Assembly: GCF_018305005.1 (NCBI RefSeq)
Contig: NZ_JAGQEG010000006.1
Location: 25,846-89,845 of the forward strand
From: Collimonas silvisoli
GTDB taxonomy: Bacteria > Pseudomonadota > Gammaproteobacteria > Burkholderiales > Burkholderiaceae_D
Reading direction: 5' to 3'
Length of the DNA stretch: 64,000 nucleotides
Shown piece by piece: positions 36,341 to 45,498 of the stretch (positions are counted from its first letter, which is position 1; each line of letters begins with the position of its first letter). The notes under the pieces were generated by a model that saw nothing but the letters and a program-made list of their open reading frames with translations, was not told where the DNA came from and did no database searches. The position numbers were made by a program, and so were the translations under genes.

Positions 36341-37209
36341 TGCGCATGTTTCCCGCAAGCAGGCGTAATTTGCTGGCAGCCGCAGTGGCGCTGGCAACGC
36401 TGGCGCCGGCGACGCTGGCGTTTGCACAGCCGCAGCCGTCCAAAGCATGCAGCGGCACCATCTACCTGAGCTTCGATACCGGCAGCCAGTCGCAAGCCGA
36501 GTACATCGCCCAAACCCTGAGACGGCATCACATCAAGGCCACTTTTTTCATGGCCAATGAAAAAACCGTGAATGGCGATTACACCCTGGATCCATCCTGG
36601 GCGCCGTTCTGGAAAACCCTGGTGGCTGACGGCCATGCCTTCGGCAGCCATACTTTCGACCATGTTTACGCCAAGCGCGACCTGGCCGACGGCAAGATCG
36701 AAGTGAAGCCGCAGTTCGGCGCCAACGCCGGCAAACTGCTGGCCTGGACGCCGCAGGAGTATTGCGACGAACTGAATCGGGTTGACCAACGCTTCCAAAC
36801 CCTGACCGGCGCCCATATCGATCACTTCTGGCGTACGCCCGGCGGCCATCTGACGCCGCATACGCTGGCAGCAGGAGAAGCTTGCGGCTACCGGCACGTG
36901 GCGTGGGCCGCAGCCGGTTTCTCGGGTGACGAGTTGCCCAGCGATAAATGGCCGAATCAGATGCTGCTGGAGCGCACGCTGAAAAATCTCAAGGACGGTG
37001 ATATCGTCATGGCGCATCTGGGGATCTGGTCGCGTAAAGATCCTTGGGCGCCGGCAGTGCTGGAGCCGCTGATCAGCGGCCTGGAGAAAAAAGGCTTTTG
37101 TTTTGCCACGCTGCGCGACCATCCAGCCTACAAAGGCAACTTGAAAGGACCGGTCGCCGACACGAAGGCAGGAAATAAGACAGGAAATAAGGCTGGAAGC
37201 GCGCCATGA
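36340..37209 (+). CDS. NodB-like polysaccharide deacetylase with altered metal site
   Basis: A 289-residue exported protein with signal peptide ending near LAFAQPQP. NodB motif 1 reads SFDTG where the family has TFDDG, so the catalytic Asp is kept but the second (metal-ligand) Asp is Thr. Motif 2 SHTFDH (HxxxH) and motif 3 RTPGGH are intact, and the last His block is DIVMAHLGIW. It probably acts on a periplasmic or cell-wall glycan, but the changed ligand may alter metal use. Starts at TGATG with the beta-propeller gene and overlaps the next gene as ATGA. The C-terminal ~20 residues are a Lys/Gly/Asn repeat tail. Confidence 0.85.
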   Translation: MRMFPASRRNLLAAAVALATLAPATLAFAQPQPSKACSGTIYLSFDTGSQSQAEYIAQTLRRHHIKATFFMANEKTVNGDYTLDPSWAPFWKTLVADGHAFGSHTFDHVYAKRDLADGKIEVKPQFGANAGKLLAWTPQEYCDELNRVDQRFQTLTGAHIDHFWRTPGGHLTPHTLAAGEACGYRHVAWAAAGFSGDELPSDKWPNQMLLERTLKNLKDGDIVMAHLGIWSRKDPWAPAVLEPLISGLEKKGFCFATLRDHPAYKGNLKGPVADTKAGNKTGNKAGSAP

Positions 37210-38192
37210 CAGATACTTTGGCAGATTGGTTTGCCAGCGTCCAGGCGTGGCTGTTTCAGTCCCTGGTGCAACCGCTCATGTTCCATGCCGGTTTCAGCGA
37301 ATATCTGGAAGACGCCTTCGACGGCACCGAATGGTTCTTGATTGGCGTCTGCGAATTGATCGTCCTGTTTCTTATCCTGCGGCCGCTGGAAGCCGTGATC
37401 CCGGTGCATAGCTTTACCGACCGCCGCGCGCGCTGGACCGATTTCATTTATACCGTGCTGTATCGCCTCGGCGCTTTTTCGGTGCTGGTGTTTTTCCTGG
37501 TCGATCCGCTGACGGCAAAAATCACCGAGCTGTTGCATCTGCAGGGAATCAACCCGTTCAATCTGGATAACCTGTTGCCCGGGATTACCGACCGGCCGCT
37601 GATCACCTTCCTGATGTATCTGCTGGTGCTCGATCTGTGCGAATACTGGTATCACCGCGCGCAGCATGGTTTCGGCTGGTTGTGGGGTTTGCACAGCCTG
37701 CATCACAGCCAGCAGAACATGAATCTGTGGAGCGACGATCGCAATCACCTGCTCGACGGCTTGATCCATGACGTCGTCATGGCCGTGGTGGCGCTGGCGA
37801 TTGGGGTCGAGCCGGCACAATATGTGCTGCTGGTATCGGTTACCCGCATGCTGCAAAGCCTGCAACACGCCAATGTGCGGATTCACTTTGGCCGCCTGGG
37901 CGACGCCATCGTGGTCTCGCCGCGTTTTCATCGCTGGCACCATGCGATCGGCATCGGCCATGAGAGCAAGGGCAGGGGTACTCTGGGCGGTCATAATTTC
38001 GGCGTGCTGTTTGCGTTCTGGGATATCTTGTTTCGCAGCGCGCATTTCGGCCAGACCTTCGAACTTACCGGCGTGCGCGACCAGCTGCCGACAGCAGGCA
38101 GGCCGGCGCGCGACTACGGCCGCGGTTTCTGGTCGCAACAGTGGCTGGGCCTGAAGCGCATGGTCGAATTTGCCAGAAAGCCGTCCCGCTGA
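37206..38192 (+). CDS. Sterol desaturase/fatty acid hydroxylase family membrane protein
   Basis: A 328-residue membrane enzyme with three to four hydrophobic segments and the histidine clusters of the di-iron hydroxylase family: YHRAQH, HSLHHS and HRWHH. These normally bind two irons that activate oxygen to hydroxylate or desaturate a lipid. Bacteria seldom make sterols, so the likely target is a fatty acyl or hopanoid/ornithine-lipid chain; this is inference. It overlaps both neighbours (ATGA and TGATG), so the four products are probably made in step. Confidence 0.88.
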   Translation: MTDTLADWFASVQAWLFQSLVQPLMFHAGFSEYLEDAFDGTEWFLIGVCELIVLFLILRPLEAVIPVHSFTDRRARWTDFIYTVLYRLGAFSVLVFFLVDPLTAKITELLHLQGINPFNLDNLLPGITDRPLITFLMYLLVLDLCEYWYHRAQHGFGWLWGLHSLHHSQQNMNLWSDDRNHLLDGLIHDVVMAVVALAIGVEPAQYVLLVSVTRMLQSLQHANVRIHFGRLGDAIVVSPRFHRWHHAIGIGHESKGRGTLGGHNFGVLFAFWDILFRSAHFGQTFELTGVRDQLPTAGRPARDYGRGFWSQQWLGLKRMVEFARKPSR

Positions 38193-39076
38193 TGCGCCCG
38201 GTACTGCTAGCCTTCGGCCGGGCTTTATTGTCGCAGCTGCATTACCGCATGCTGATGCTGACTTTCCTGCCGTTTGCATTATCGGTCGTGATCTGGGGGC
38301 TGGCCCTGTGGTGGGGTTTGCAGCCGATGATCGACTGGCTGCAAAAGAATTATTTTGCCGGCAACGATGGCTGGGGAATTGCCAACTATGTCCCCAGCTG
38401 GCTGGGCCTGGGCGCACTCAAAACCGTCATCGTGCCCTGGCTGGCGTTGTGGGCCTTGCTGCCGCTGATGATCCTGACCGCCTTGCTGTTCGTCGGCGCG
38501 TTTGCCTTGCCGGCCACTGCGCGCCATGTCGGCCGCCGTCACTTCCCCAATCTGGAGCAACGCAAAGGCGGCTCGCTGCTTGGCAGCATCTGGACTTCGT
38601 TTTCCGCTTTCCTGCTGTTCTGCGTATTGTGGCTGGTGACTTTGCCGCTCTGGCTGATCCCGCCGTTCGCCTTCCTGGTGCCGCTGGTATTGTGGGGCTG
38701 GCTGACATATCGGGTGTTCGCCTACGAAGCACTGGCGGCGCATGCAGACAAAGACGAAATGCGGGCGCTGCTGCGGATTCACCGCTGGCCGCTATTGCTG
38801 ATCGGCGTGATTGCCGGCGCCATGGGCGCTGCGCCGACCATATTGTGGCTGGGCGGCGCCTTGTGGCTGGTGATTTTTCCATTGCTGGCGGCCGGCTCTA
38901 TCTGGCTGTATGTGCTGGTATTTGTGTTTACCGGCTTGTGGTTTGAGTATTATTGCCTGGCGGCGCTGGCCAAATATCGGGCGGCTGCCGAGGCTGCTAT
39001 CATCATGGCTGAACGCAGCGGCAGCCCGGTGATCCATCAGTTGTCCGAGGCATCGGAGACTTCGTGGCCGGATTAG
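38192..39076 (+). CDS. EI24-domain (CysZ-like) membrane protein
   Basis: A 294-residue polytopic protein with about six hydrophobic helices and the EI24/CysZ-type start FGRALLSQLHYRMLMLTFLPF. CysZ is a sulfate permease, but betaproteobacterial EI24 proteins are of unknown function. Last gene of the overlapping four-gene operon (TGATG with the desaturase gene). It may insert or move a lipid substrate; I would not assign sulfate transport here. Confidence 0.82.
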   Translation: MRPVLLAFGRALLSQLHYRMLMLTFLPFALSVVIWGLALWWGLQPMIDWLQKNYFAGNDGWGIANYVPSWLGLGALKTVIVPWLALWALLPLMILTALLFVGAFALPATARHVGRRHFPNLEQRKGGSLLGSIWTSFSAFLLFCVLWLVTLPLWLIPPFAFLVPLVLWGWLTYRVFAYEALAAHADKDEMRALLRIHRWPLLLIGVIAGAMGAAPTILWLGGALWLVIFPLLAAGSIWLYVLVFVFTGLWFEYYCLAALAKYRAAAEAAIIMAERSGSPVIHQLSEASETSWPD

Positions 39077-39192
39077 CTTGCATGCGCCGGTAAAGTTTCG
39101 GAGTTAAGATCTGCATAGAATGCAATAGCGTTATTATTTTTATCATCTTTCTGCCATCACTTCCATTCATCCTCAGCTAAACGGCGATCCCC

Positions 39193-39993
39193 ATGGCAAT
39201 CGGACTTATCATCATCGGCGACGAAATCCTGTCAGGCAGGCGCACCGATAAGCACTTCCCGAAAATACTGGAAATGCTCACTTCCCGCGGCTTAAGCCTG
39301 GATTGGGCAGAATACATAGGCGACGATCCGGTCCGTATCACGGCGACTCTGAAACGTACTTTCGACAGCGACGACATCGTGTTTTGTACCGGCGGCATCG
39401 GCGCCACGCCAGACGACCATACGCGTCAATGTGCGGCGGCGGCGCTTGGCGTGCCGCTGGTGTTGCATCCGCAGGCACGCGAGAAAATCCGCGAACGGAT
39501 CGCCGATACCGCGCGCGAGGCCGGACTCCCGCTGGACTACGACACGCCAGATAACCTGCATCGGCTGAAGATGGGGGAGTTTCCGCAGGGCGCCGCCATC
39601 ATTCCCAACCCGTATAACAAGATCCCCGGTTTTTCGGTGCCGCACCAGGGCGCGGGGGCGCACTATTTTGCGCCGGGTTTTCCGGTGATGGCCTGGCCTA
39701 TGTTCGAGTGGGTGCTGGATACTTATTACGCCGACAAATTCCATCAGAATCCGCAACTGGAACAATCGGTGCTGGTGTTCGAAGCCATGGAGTCGGCGCT
39801 GACGCCATTGATGGAAGCCATCGAGGCGGAGTTCCCTCTGGTCAAGGTATTCAGCCTGCCGCATGTTGGCGACGCTGACACCCGGCGTCACATCGATCTC
39901 GGTGTCAAAGGCGAACCGGTGCAGAGTGCTGCAGCGTTCAAGAAAATGCTGTCCGGCCTGGATCAGTTAAAGGCGGATTACCGGCCGGCGTGA
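39193..39993 (+). CDS. MoaB/CinA N-terminal-type molybdopterin-binding domain protein
   Basis: A 266-residue protein. The first ~170 residues match the MoCF-binding fold (IIIGDEILSGRRTDKHFP, VFCTGGIGATPDDHTRQC), as in CinA and MoaB. The CinA C-terminal nicotinamide-nucleotide amidase domain is absent; instead there is a ~90-residue tail ending in a conserved-looking FSLPHVGDADTRRHIDLGVKG. Such stand-alone proteins are often annotated as competence/damage-inducible. The true role is unclear. Confidence 0.85.
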   Translation: MAIGLIIIGDEILSGRRTDKHFPKILEMLTSRGLSLDWAEYIGDDPVRITATLKRTFDSDDIVFCTGGIGATPDDHTRQCAAAALGVPLVLHPQAREKIRERIADTAREAGLPLDYDTPDNLHRLKMGEFPQGAAIIPNPYNKIPGFSVPHQGAGAHYFAPGFPVMAWPMFEWVLDTYYADKFHQNPQLEQSVLVFEAMESALTPLMEAIEAEFPLVKVFSLPHVGDADTRRHIDLGVKGEPVQSAAAFKKMLSGLDQLKADYRPA

Positions 39994-40019
39994 CGCTGAG
40001 CCGAGCCGCTTTCTACCCT

Positions 40020-40049
40020 ACGCATTGACCTCATACGCATTGACCTCAT
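40020..40049 (+). repeat. 15-bp tandem duplication
   Basis: ACGCATTGACCTCAT repeated exactly twice, 60 bp upstream of the DUF349 gene. Each unit holds TTGACC, a -35-like hexamer, so the duplication could affect that promoter. Confidence 0.75.
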
Positions 40050-40110
40050 TAACCAACCGCGTTTGCCGCTAGCGATTAGCGGCCATCCGCTTCTATCTGA
40101 TTGCTATCAC

Positions 40111-42672
40111 ATGTTCGGATTTCTTTTCAAGCGCGCAGACCGTACCGACCGCAATGCGCCGCAAGCGGTTCCAGTTGCTCCCCAGGCGGCACAGCGCGCC
40201 GAAGCCAGGCAAATATCGGATCAAGCCAGACAGCAAGCGCTGCTGCAAGCACAGGCCTTGACCGATGAAGCTGCAGCAGTAGCGTTCATTCTGCAATCCA
40301 CGTTTGCCGATGCGCGTCTGTGTGCGGCACAACAGGTGCACTCGCGCCCGGCCTTGGAACAAGTGCTGCAAGCATGCCGCAATACGGACCGGCGGGTTGC
40401 CAAACTGATCCAAGGCCGGCTCGACAGTGATCGTCAGCAACAGCAGATTGCCAACAAAGCGGCCGCATCTGTGGCGCAGGCGCAGCGCTTGCTGCAAGAG
40501 CAGCAGCTGATGCCGAACCAGGTTGCCGAGCTCGACCGTGGCTGGGACGCCAAGAACGTACCGGCCGAATTGCAGCAGCAATTTACCCGGTTGCGCGCGG
40601 CGCTGGCCGAGCGTCTGGCGGCCCAGGCCGACTTGCAACGCAGCGCCATCGGCTTGCTGAGCAGTGCGCGCACATTGCATCTGCAGATCAAAGCGTCGAT
40701 GGCAGCCGAGCCGCAAAGTCTGCCGGATCTGGACGCACTGGAATTACAGATGGCCACCTGCACCAGCCATGCCGAGGCGCAAACCTTGCCGCGCCATCTG
40801 GCGACCGAGTTCGCGCAGGAAGCGCAAGCGCTGCGCAAACTGCTATCCGATTTGCAGCAGCATCAAACCGCTTTACAGGCACGCAGCGATCTGTTGGCAA
40901 ACTGGGAAGCGGCGACCGCGGCGCTGCATCCGGAGACGTTGAAAGCCGCCTGGTCGGGATTGCCCAGATTGCCAGCGGCATTGCTTGACGACGGCCTGGA
41001 GCAGCGCTATCAGGCGCTGTTAAAGCAACATGCAGTGGTGATCGGCAAACCGGAAAAAATCCGGACTCCGGCAGCAACCGCCGAGGCCAGCGAGCGCCCT
41101 CAAATCGCTGAAGCCCTGGATGGTCTTGAAAAAGCCCTGGAAGACGGCGCGCTGCAAGTGGCGATGGATTTCGACAAAATGTTGCGGGCCATCGATTTCA
41201 AGCAGCACAAGCCGAGCGCCGAGCAGAGCAGCCGTCTGCTGCAGGCGCGCGGCGAACTGAGCCGGCTGCAAGGCTGGGCGCGCTGGGGCGGTAACGTTTC
41301 ACGCGAAGAATTGACCAAGGCGGCTCAGGAGTTGTCGGAACAAGCACTGGCGCCGGCCGAACTGGCAAAAAAAATCGGCAGTCTGCGAGCGCACTGGAAG
41401 TCCTTGGATGGCAGTTCCGGGCCGGCGCCGAAAATCCTGTGGGAAGGATTTGACGCGGCTTGCACTAACGCCTATGCGCCAGTCGCGGCGCATTTCCAGC
41501 AGCAGGCTGAACAGCGTCAAGTCAATCAAGTCAGCGCTCGCGCGTTGATCGATGAGGTGCAGCAATATGCGCAGGCAGCGTTGTCGGCAGAGGCGGGGGC
41601 GACGCCCGATTGGAAAGCCATCGCCCAGTTTTGCCAGCAAAAGCAGCAGGCGTGGAAGAACCTGGGGCCGATCAATCGTAGCGAAAAAAAGACACTCGAT
41701 AGCAGTTTCGCCACGACAATCCAAACTTTGCTGACGCCGCTGGCGCAGCAGCAAGGCATCGAAATTGCCCGGCGCGAAAAACTGATTACCGAAGCGGGGC
41801 AGTTGCCTGCCAGCCAGCGCGATACCGCCGAACGTGTGAAAGAATTGCAACAGCGCTGGCAGGAACAAGCCAAGGCGTTGCCCTTGCCGCGCCAGGACGA
41901 GCAAGAACTGTGGCAGCGTTTTCGCAGTGCCTGCGACGCCATCTTTGCCCAGCGCAAGGAGGCGGCGTCCAGCGCCGATGCCGAACGGCGCGACAATTTG
42001 CATCTGCGTGAGGAACAATGCGTTGCGCTGGAAGACGCATTAAGTCAGCCTGAGGCGGAGTTGCCGAAAATTTTGCAACACGCCCAGCAAGAATGGGCGC
42101 GCAGCGGGCAGGTGCCGCGTGCTGCCCAGGCGCAAATTGACGCACGTTTTCAGGCCGCGCTCGGTGCTTTGCAAGCGCGGCTGGAGCAGAGCCGGCGCCA
42201 GGCCGCGCTGGCGCAAGCCGATGCCTTGCGCGACAAGTTGATCTTGTGTCAAAAAATTGAAGCGCTCATCGGCGCGGCCGAGACCCCGATCGAATCTGAC
42301 TGGCGCAACCGCTGGCAGGCATTGCCACGGCTGGCGCCGGCATTTGAAAAAGTCGTCGCGGCGCGTTTCGAACGTGCTTTGCAGAATGCCGGCAACTACG
42401 CCGCCACTCTTGAAAACCAGCGCCCTGTGTTGCAGCAGGAGTTGCTGCGCGCTGAAATCCTGGCCGGCATCGATAGTCCGCCAGCGCTTTCGCGCGAGCG
42501 TTTGCAATTGCAGGTAGAGGTGTTGCAAGCGTCGTTGAAGGCGGGCGGCCCAGCGAAAAATATCGAGCAGCAACTGTTGCATATTTGCGACTTGCCGGCC
42601 CTGATGGATGAGGCGGCGCTGCAGAGGTTGTTGAAACTGGTGGCTCAGGTCAAGCCTGCGGCGGATAAATAA
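40111..42672 (+). CDS. Large DUF349 coiled-coil protein
   Basis: An 853-residue Gln/Ala/Leu/Arg-rich protein, mostly alpha-helical with heptad-like stretches. It contains several DUF349 modules, e.g. LRAHWKSLDGSSGPAPKILW, KQQAWKNLGPINRSEKKTLD and LQQRWQEQAKALPLPRQDEQ, each with the W-x-x-x/G-P-x-P pattern. No catalytic or membrane segment is seen. Function is unknown in proteobacteria; helical repeat scaffolding is a fair guess. The ATG at 40111 (MFGFLFKRADRT) is chosen over an upstream in-frame start. Confidence 0.85.
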   Translation: MFGFLFKRADRTDRNAPQAVPVAPQAAQRAEARQISDQARQQALLQAQALTDEAAAVAFILQSTFADARLCAAQQVHSRPALEQVLQACRNTDRRVAKLIQGRLDSDRQQQQIANKAAASVAQAQRLLQEQQLMPNQVAELDRGWDAKNVPAELQQQFTRLRAALAERLAAQADLQRSAIGLLSSARTLHLQIKASMAAEPQSLPDLDALELQMATCTSHAEAQTLPRHLATEFAQEAQALRKLLSDLQQHQTALQARSDLLANWEAATAALHPETLKAAWSGLPRLPAALLDDGLEQRYQALLKQHAVVIGKPEKIRTPAATAEASERPQIAEALDGLEKALEDGALQVAMDFDKMLRAIDFKQHKPSAEQSSRLLQARGELSRLQGWARWGGNVSREELTKAAQELSEQALAPAELAKKIGSLRAHWKSLDGSSGPAPKILWEGFDAACTNAYAPVAAHFQQQAEQRQVNQVSARALIDEVQQYAQAALSAEAGATPDWKAIAQFCQQKQQAWKNLGPINRSEKKTLDSSFATTIQTLLTPLAQQQGIEIARREKLITEAGQLPASQRDTAERVKELQQRWQEQAKALPLPRQDEQELWQRFRSACDAIFAQRKEAASSADAERRDNLHLREEQCVALEDALSQPEAELPKILQHAQQEWARSGQVPRAAQAQIDARFQAALGALQARLEQSRRQAALAQADALRDKLILCQKIEALIGAAETPIESDWRNRWQALPRLAPAFEKVVAARFERALQNAGNYAATLENQRPVLQQELLRAEILAGIDSPPALSRERLQLQVEVLQASLKAGGPAKNIEQQLLHICDLPALMDEAALQRLLKLVAQVKPAADK

Positions 42673-42683
42673 AGTCGCCGGGC

Positions 42684-42710
42684 AAAAAAATACCCCGGTG
42701 AACCGGGGTA
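42684..42710 (-). terminator. Terminator downstream of the phasin gene
   Basis: Perfect 9-bp stem TACCCCGGT (42691-42699) / ACCGGGGTA (42702-42710); on the minus strand it is followed by seven T. It lies ~85 bp past the phasin stop and just after the convergent DUF349 gene. Confidence 0.85.
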
Positions 42711-42796
42711 AGTAACGATACCGCTGTTGCAGGGTACCGAGGAGATTTCAGGCAGGCATGCCAGGAAGCAGGCCTGCTGCAATACAAAAATGCAAA

Positions 42797-43363
42797 TTAC
42801 TTCTTGGTCGAGCGAGCAGCAGTCTTGGTAGCAGCTTGCGTCAGTTGGTCGACAGCGGTGTTGACATTGCTTTCGATGGTTTCAACTGCTTGCTTGGTGC
42901 TCTTGGCGAACTGTTCGTAACCGGCGTTGGCGCTGCCGATTGCCGATTTGACGAAAGCAACTGCGCCTTCTGCGCCAGGCGGCACGTTTTTGGAAGCCTG
43001 GTCAACGAACTCGATGACTTTACGTTTGGTTTCCGCAACTTGCGCTTCTGCCGATTTGGCCAGTTCAGCTTGTGTGCTGGAAGCGATGCTGGCGAAATGA
43101 CGACCGTAAGCAATCGCTTTCTCGGTGTTCGGCTGGGCCAGCGCTGCACTCAGCGCGAAAAATTCTTGTGGATCTTTAGCGGCAAACAATTTCTGGGTGG
43201 TGGCGTTCGAATCTTCCAGCGAAGCCTTGGCGGCGTTCAGGTTCAGGTCGATCAGTTTTTCCACGCCAGCAAATGCTTTAGTCGTGAAGTCGGTGAACAG
43301 GGCCAGATTGGATTCGAAATTGGCTTTGGCGGCGGCTGAAAATTGTTCTGCAACGGTAGACAT
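42797..43363 (-). CDS. phaP: Phasin family protein
   Basis: Coats polyhydroxyalkanoate granules. 188 residues, beginning MSTVAEQFSAAAKANFESNL and with KAFAGVEKLIDLNLNAAKASLEDS, the standard betaproteobacterial PhaP pattern. The C-terminal ~45 residues are Ala/Thr/Lys-rich and end RSTKK. A strong AGGAGAAGCC ribosome site fits high expression. The upstream region carries a near-palindrome that could bind PhaR (listed). It indicates a PHB-storing organism. Confidence 0.93.
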   Translation of the reverse strand: MSTVAEQFSAAAKANFESNLALFTDFTTKAFAGVEKLIDLNLNAAKASLEDSNATTQKLFAAKDPQEFFALSAALAQPNTEKAIAYGRHFASIASSTQAELAKSAEAQVAETKRKVIEFVDQASKNVPPGAEGAVAFVKSAIGSANAGYEQFAKSTKQAVETIESNVNTAVDQLTQAATKTAARSTKK

Positions 43364-43695
43364 GGCTTCTCCTAGGATTCGATGCTGTAAAAACGACATA
43401 AATAGGGCTAAGGGGTGGCTAGTATCTAGCCGTCGATTGCGTCTGCCAGTGGTCTTGAATGAACATTGTGCGACGCAACAATTTCATTGTAAATTATTCT
43501 GAAACGGTGTCAAGAGAATTTTTGTGCGCTGCAATATATTGTTTATATAAATTTAGCTAAAGCTTATGAAATCAAAGTATTAGCGTATTGGATTGTTGTT
43601 ATTTTGAGCACTCCATTGCGTATGTCCCCTAATGTTAGACTGACTGTTTCATCTGATTTTCACTCTTGATCCCGATCTGATTCCCTGCGCCTATC
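43364..43695. other. Divergent intergenic region phasin / HDAC-like gene
   Basis: About 330 bp, notably A/T-rich between 43480 and 43600, holding the phasin promoter(s) and whatever drives the HDAC-like gene. A candidate PhaR site is at 43466-43481. I see no RNA gene or further ORF. Confidence 0.5.
43466..43481. promoter_or_regulatory. Candidate PhaR operator upstream of the phasin gene
   Basis: TTGTGCGACGCAACAA, an imperfect palindrome with core TGCG-A-CGCA, ~100 bp before the phasin ATG. PhaR in Burkholderiales represses phaP at TGC/GCA-rich palindromes. A second TGCGCTGCA lies near 43526. Confidence 0.4.
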
Positions 43696-44631
43696 TTGAA
43701 AGCCTTTTACAGCGACCATTTTGTGTTGCCTTTGCCGGCCGGCCATCGCTTCCCCATGCAAAAGTACCGGCTCATCCACGAAGCAGCGCTGGCCACCATC
43801 AGCGATATCGATTTCCACGAGGCGCCGAGCACCAGCGACGGCGTGCTGGCGCTGGCTCATCATCCGCACTATATTGCCGCGGTCTGCGCCGGCACTTTGG
43901 CCCAGAGTGTGCAAAAGGCTATCGGTTTCCCCTGGACGCCGCAGATGGTGGAGCGCTCGCGGCGTTCTGCCGGCGCCACCATTGCCGCCTGTCGCGCGGC
44001 GCTGACCGAGCCTGAGCGGATTGCGGTCAACCTGGCGGGCGGCACCCATCACGCATTTTCCGATCAGGGCGCCGGCTTCTGCGTCTTCAACGATGCTGCG
44101 ATCGCGGCTCGGCTGATGCAGGCGGAGCGCCGGGTGCAGCGGGTTGCCATCGTCGATCTGGATGTGCATCAAGGCAACGGCACGGCGGCGATCCTGGCCA
44201 ACGACGATTCGATTTTCACCTTGTCGTTGCATGGCGCCCGCAATTATCCGTTCGACAAGGAGAGCAGCGATCTGGATGTGGCGCTGGCGGATGGCACCGG
44301 CGACGCGACTTACCTGAGCGCATTGCAGGATGCACTGGCAACCATGATGGAACGTTTTTCGCCGCAGCTGATTATTTTCCTGGCCGGCGCCGATCCGCAC
44401 GAAGGCGATCGGCTAGGGCGTTTGAAGCTGAGTTTCGACGGCCTGGCCCGGCGCGACGCCATGCTGCTGGAAACCGCCAGCCGCCACGCGATACCGGTGG
44501 CAATCGCCATGGCCGGCGGTTACGGCAAGAATATACAAGACACGGTAGCGATCCATCTGCAAACTATCGCGCTTGCGGCACATTTCGCACGTCAGCATGG
44601 CGCTGCGCAGCTGCCTACCCAATACGGATAA
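43696..44631 (+). CDS. Histone deacetylase-family amidohydrolase
   Basis: A 311-residue arginase-fold zinc hydrolase. Catalytic H118-H119 (GGTHHAF), zinc ligands D156 and H158 (DLDVHQGNG) and a third Asp in LAGADPHEGD are intact. Bacterial members remove acetyl groups from polyamines or other amines (AphA) or serve acetoin use (AcuC). The start is a TTG (MKAFYSDHFVLPLP), placed by homology, with no strong ribosome site. The EamA exporter gene starts 3 bp after the stop, so the two are likely co-expressed. Confidence 0.9.
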   Translation: MKAFYSDHFVLPLPAGHRFPMQKYRLIHEAALATISDIDFHEAPSTSDGVLALAHHPHYIAAVCAGTLAQSVQKAIGFPWTPQMVERSRRSAGATIAACRAALTEPERIAVNLAGGTHHAFSDQGAGFCVFNDAAIAARLMQAERRVQRVAIVDLDVHQGNGTAAILANDDSIFTLSLHGARNYPFDKESSDLDVALADGTGDATYLSALQDALATMMERFSPQLIIFLAGADPHEGDRLGRLKLSFDGLARRDAMLLETASRHAIPVAIAMAGGYGKNIQDTVAIHLQTIALAAHFARQHGAAQLPTQYG

Positions 44632-44634
44632 TTC

Positions 44635-45492
44635 ATGCATTCAGCCAGCCTTCCCACCGCATCGCGGCCAGCCCATCGCCTGTTGGCGGCCATGCCGATA
44701 GTGTTTGTGCTGCTCTGGAGTACCGGCTTCGTGGTGGCCAAATTCGGTCTGCCATATGCGCCGCCGCTGACGTTTCTCTTGCTGCGCTTCGTCGGTGTGC
44801 TGCTGGTCTTATTGCCTTTAGTGTTATTCATGCGCGCCCCCTGGCCTTCAGGCCGGATCGGTCATATCGCGTTTGCCGGAATCTTGCTGCAAGGCGGTTA
44901 TCTGGCTGGGGTCTGGTGCGCCATCAAGCTTGGCATGCCGGCTGGCGTGTCGGCGTTGATTGTCGGCATGCAGCCTATCCTGACGGCGTTTGCCGCGCCC
45001 TTGATCGGTGAATCGGTGCGGCCGCGGCAATGGCTGGGCCTGTTGCTTGGCATTTGCGGAGTGGGGCTGGTGGTGGCCGCCAAAATTACTCTGATCTCGA
45101 TCACGTTTGGCACGCTGTACCAGAAACGCAAGTGCCCGCATTTCGATTTACGCACCGGCACCATCATCCAGTTTGCCGCCTCGATCGCGGTGTTGCTGCC
45201 GTTTGCGATTTTCTACGAGCACCTGGGGCCTGGCCTGGATACGGTGCAATGGACGCCGCGCTTCATCGGCGCACTGCTGTGGTCGATCCTGGCCTTGTCG
45301 ATAGGCGCGATCTTCTTGTTGTTTGCGCTGATACGCAAGAGTGCGGCAACCCGCGTCACCAGTTTGCTTTACCTGACGCCGCCGACCACGGCGCTGATGG
45401 CCTGGCTGATGTTTGGCGAAGTTTTCAGTTTGCCAGGCATGGTCGGCATGGCGCTGGCGATATTGGGCGTGTTTTTCGTCATGAAAAGATAA
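44635..45492 (+). CDS. EamA/DMT-family exporter
   Basis: A 285-residue drug/metabolite transporter with about ten helices in two EamA halves; the first starts LWSTGFVVAKFGLPYAPPLTFLLLRF. Such proteins export amino acids, amines or other small metabolites. Close linkage to the HDAC-like amidohydrolase suggests the pair handles an acylated amine, but this is inference. Ends 6 bp before the convergent XRE regulator gene. Confidence 0.88.
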   Translation: MHSASLPTASRPAHRLLAAMPIVFVLLWSTGFVVAKFGLPYAPPLTFLLLRFVGVLLVLLPLVLFMRAPWPSGRIGHIAFAGILLQGGYLAGVWCAIKLGMPAGVSALIVGMQPILTAFAAPLIGESVRPRQWLGLLLGICGVGLVVAAKITLISITFGTLYQKRKCPHFDLRTGTIIQFAASIAVLLPFAIFYEHLGPGLDTVQWTPRFIGALLWSILALSIGAIFLLFALIRKSAATRVTSLLYLTPPTTALMAWLMFGEVFSLPGMVGMALAILGVFFVMKR

Positions 45493-45498
45493 GCGCAG

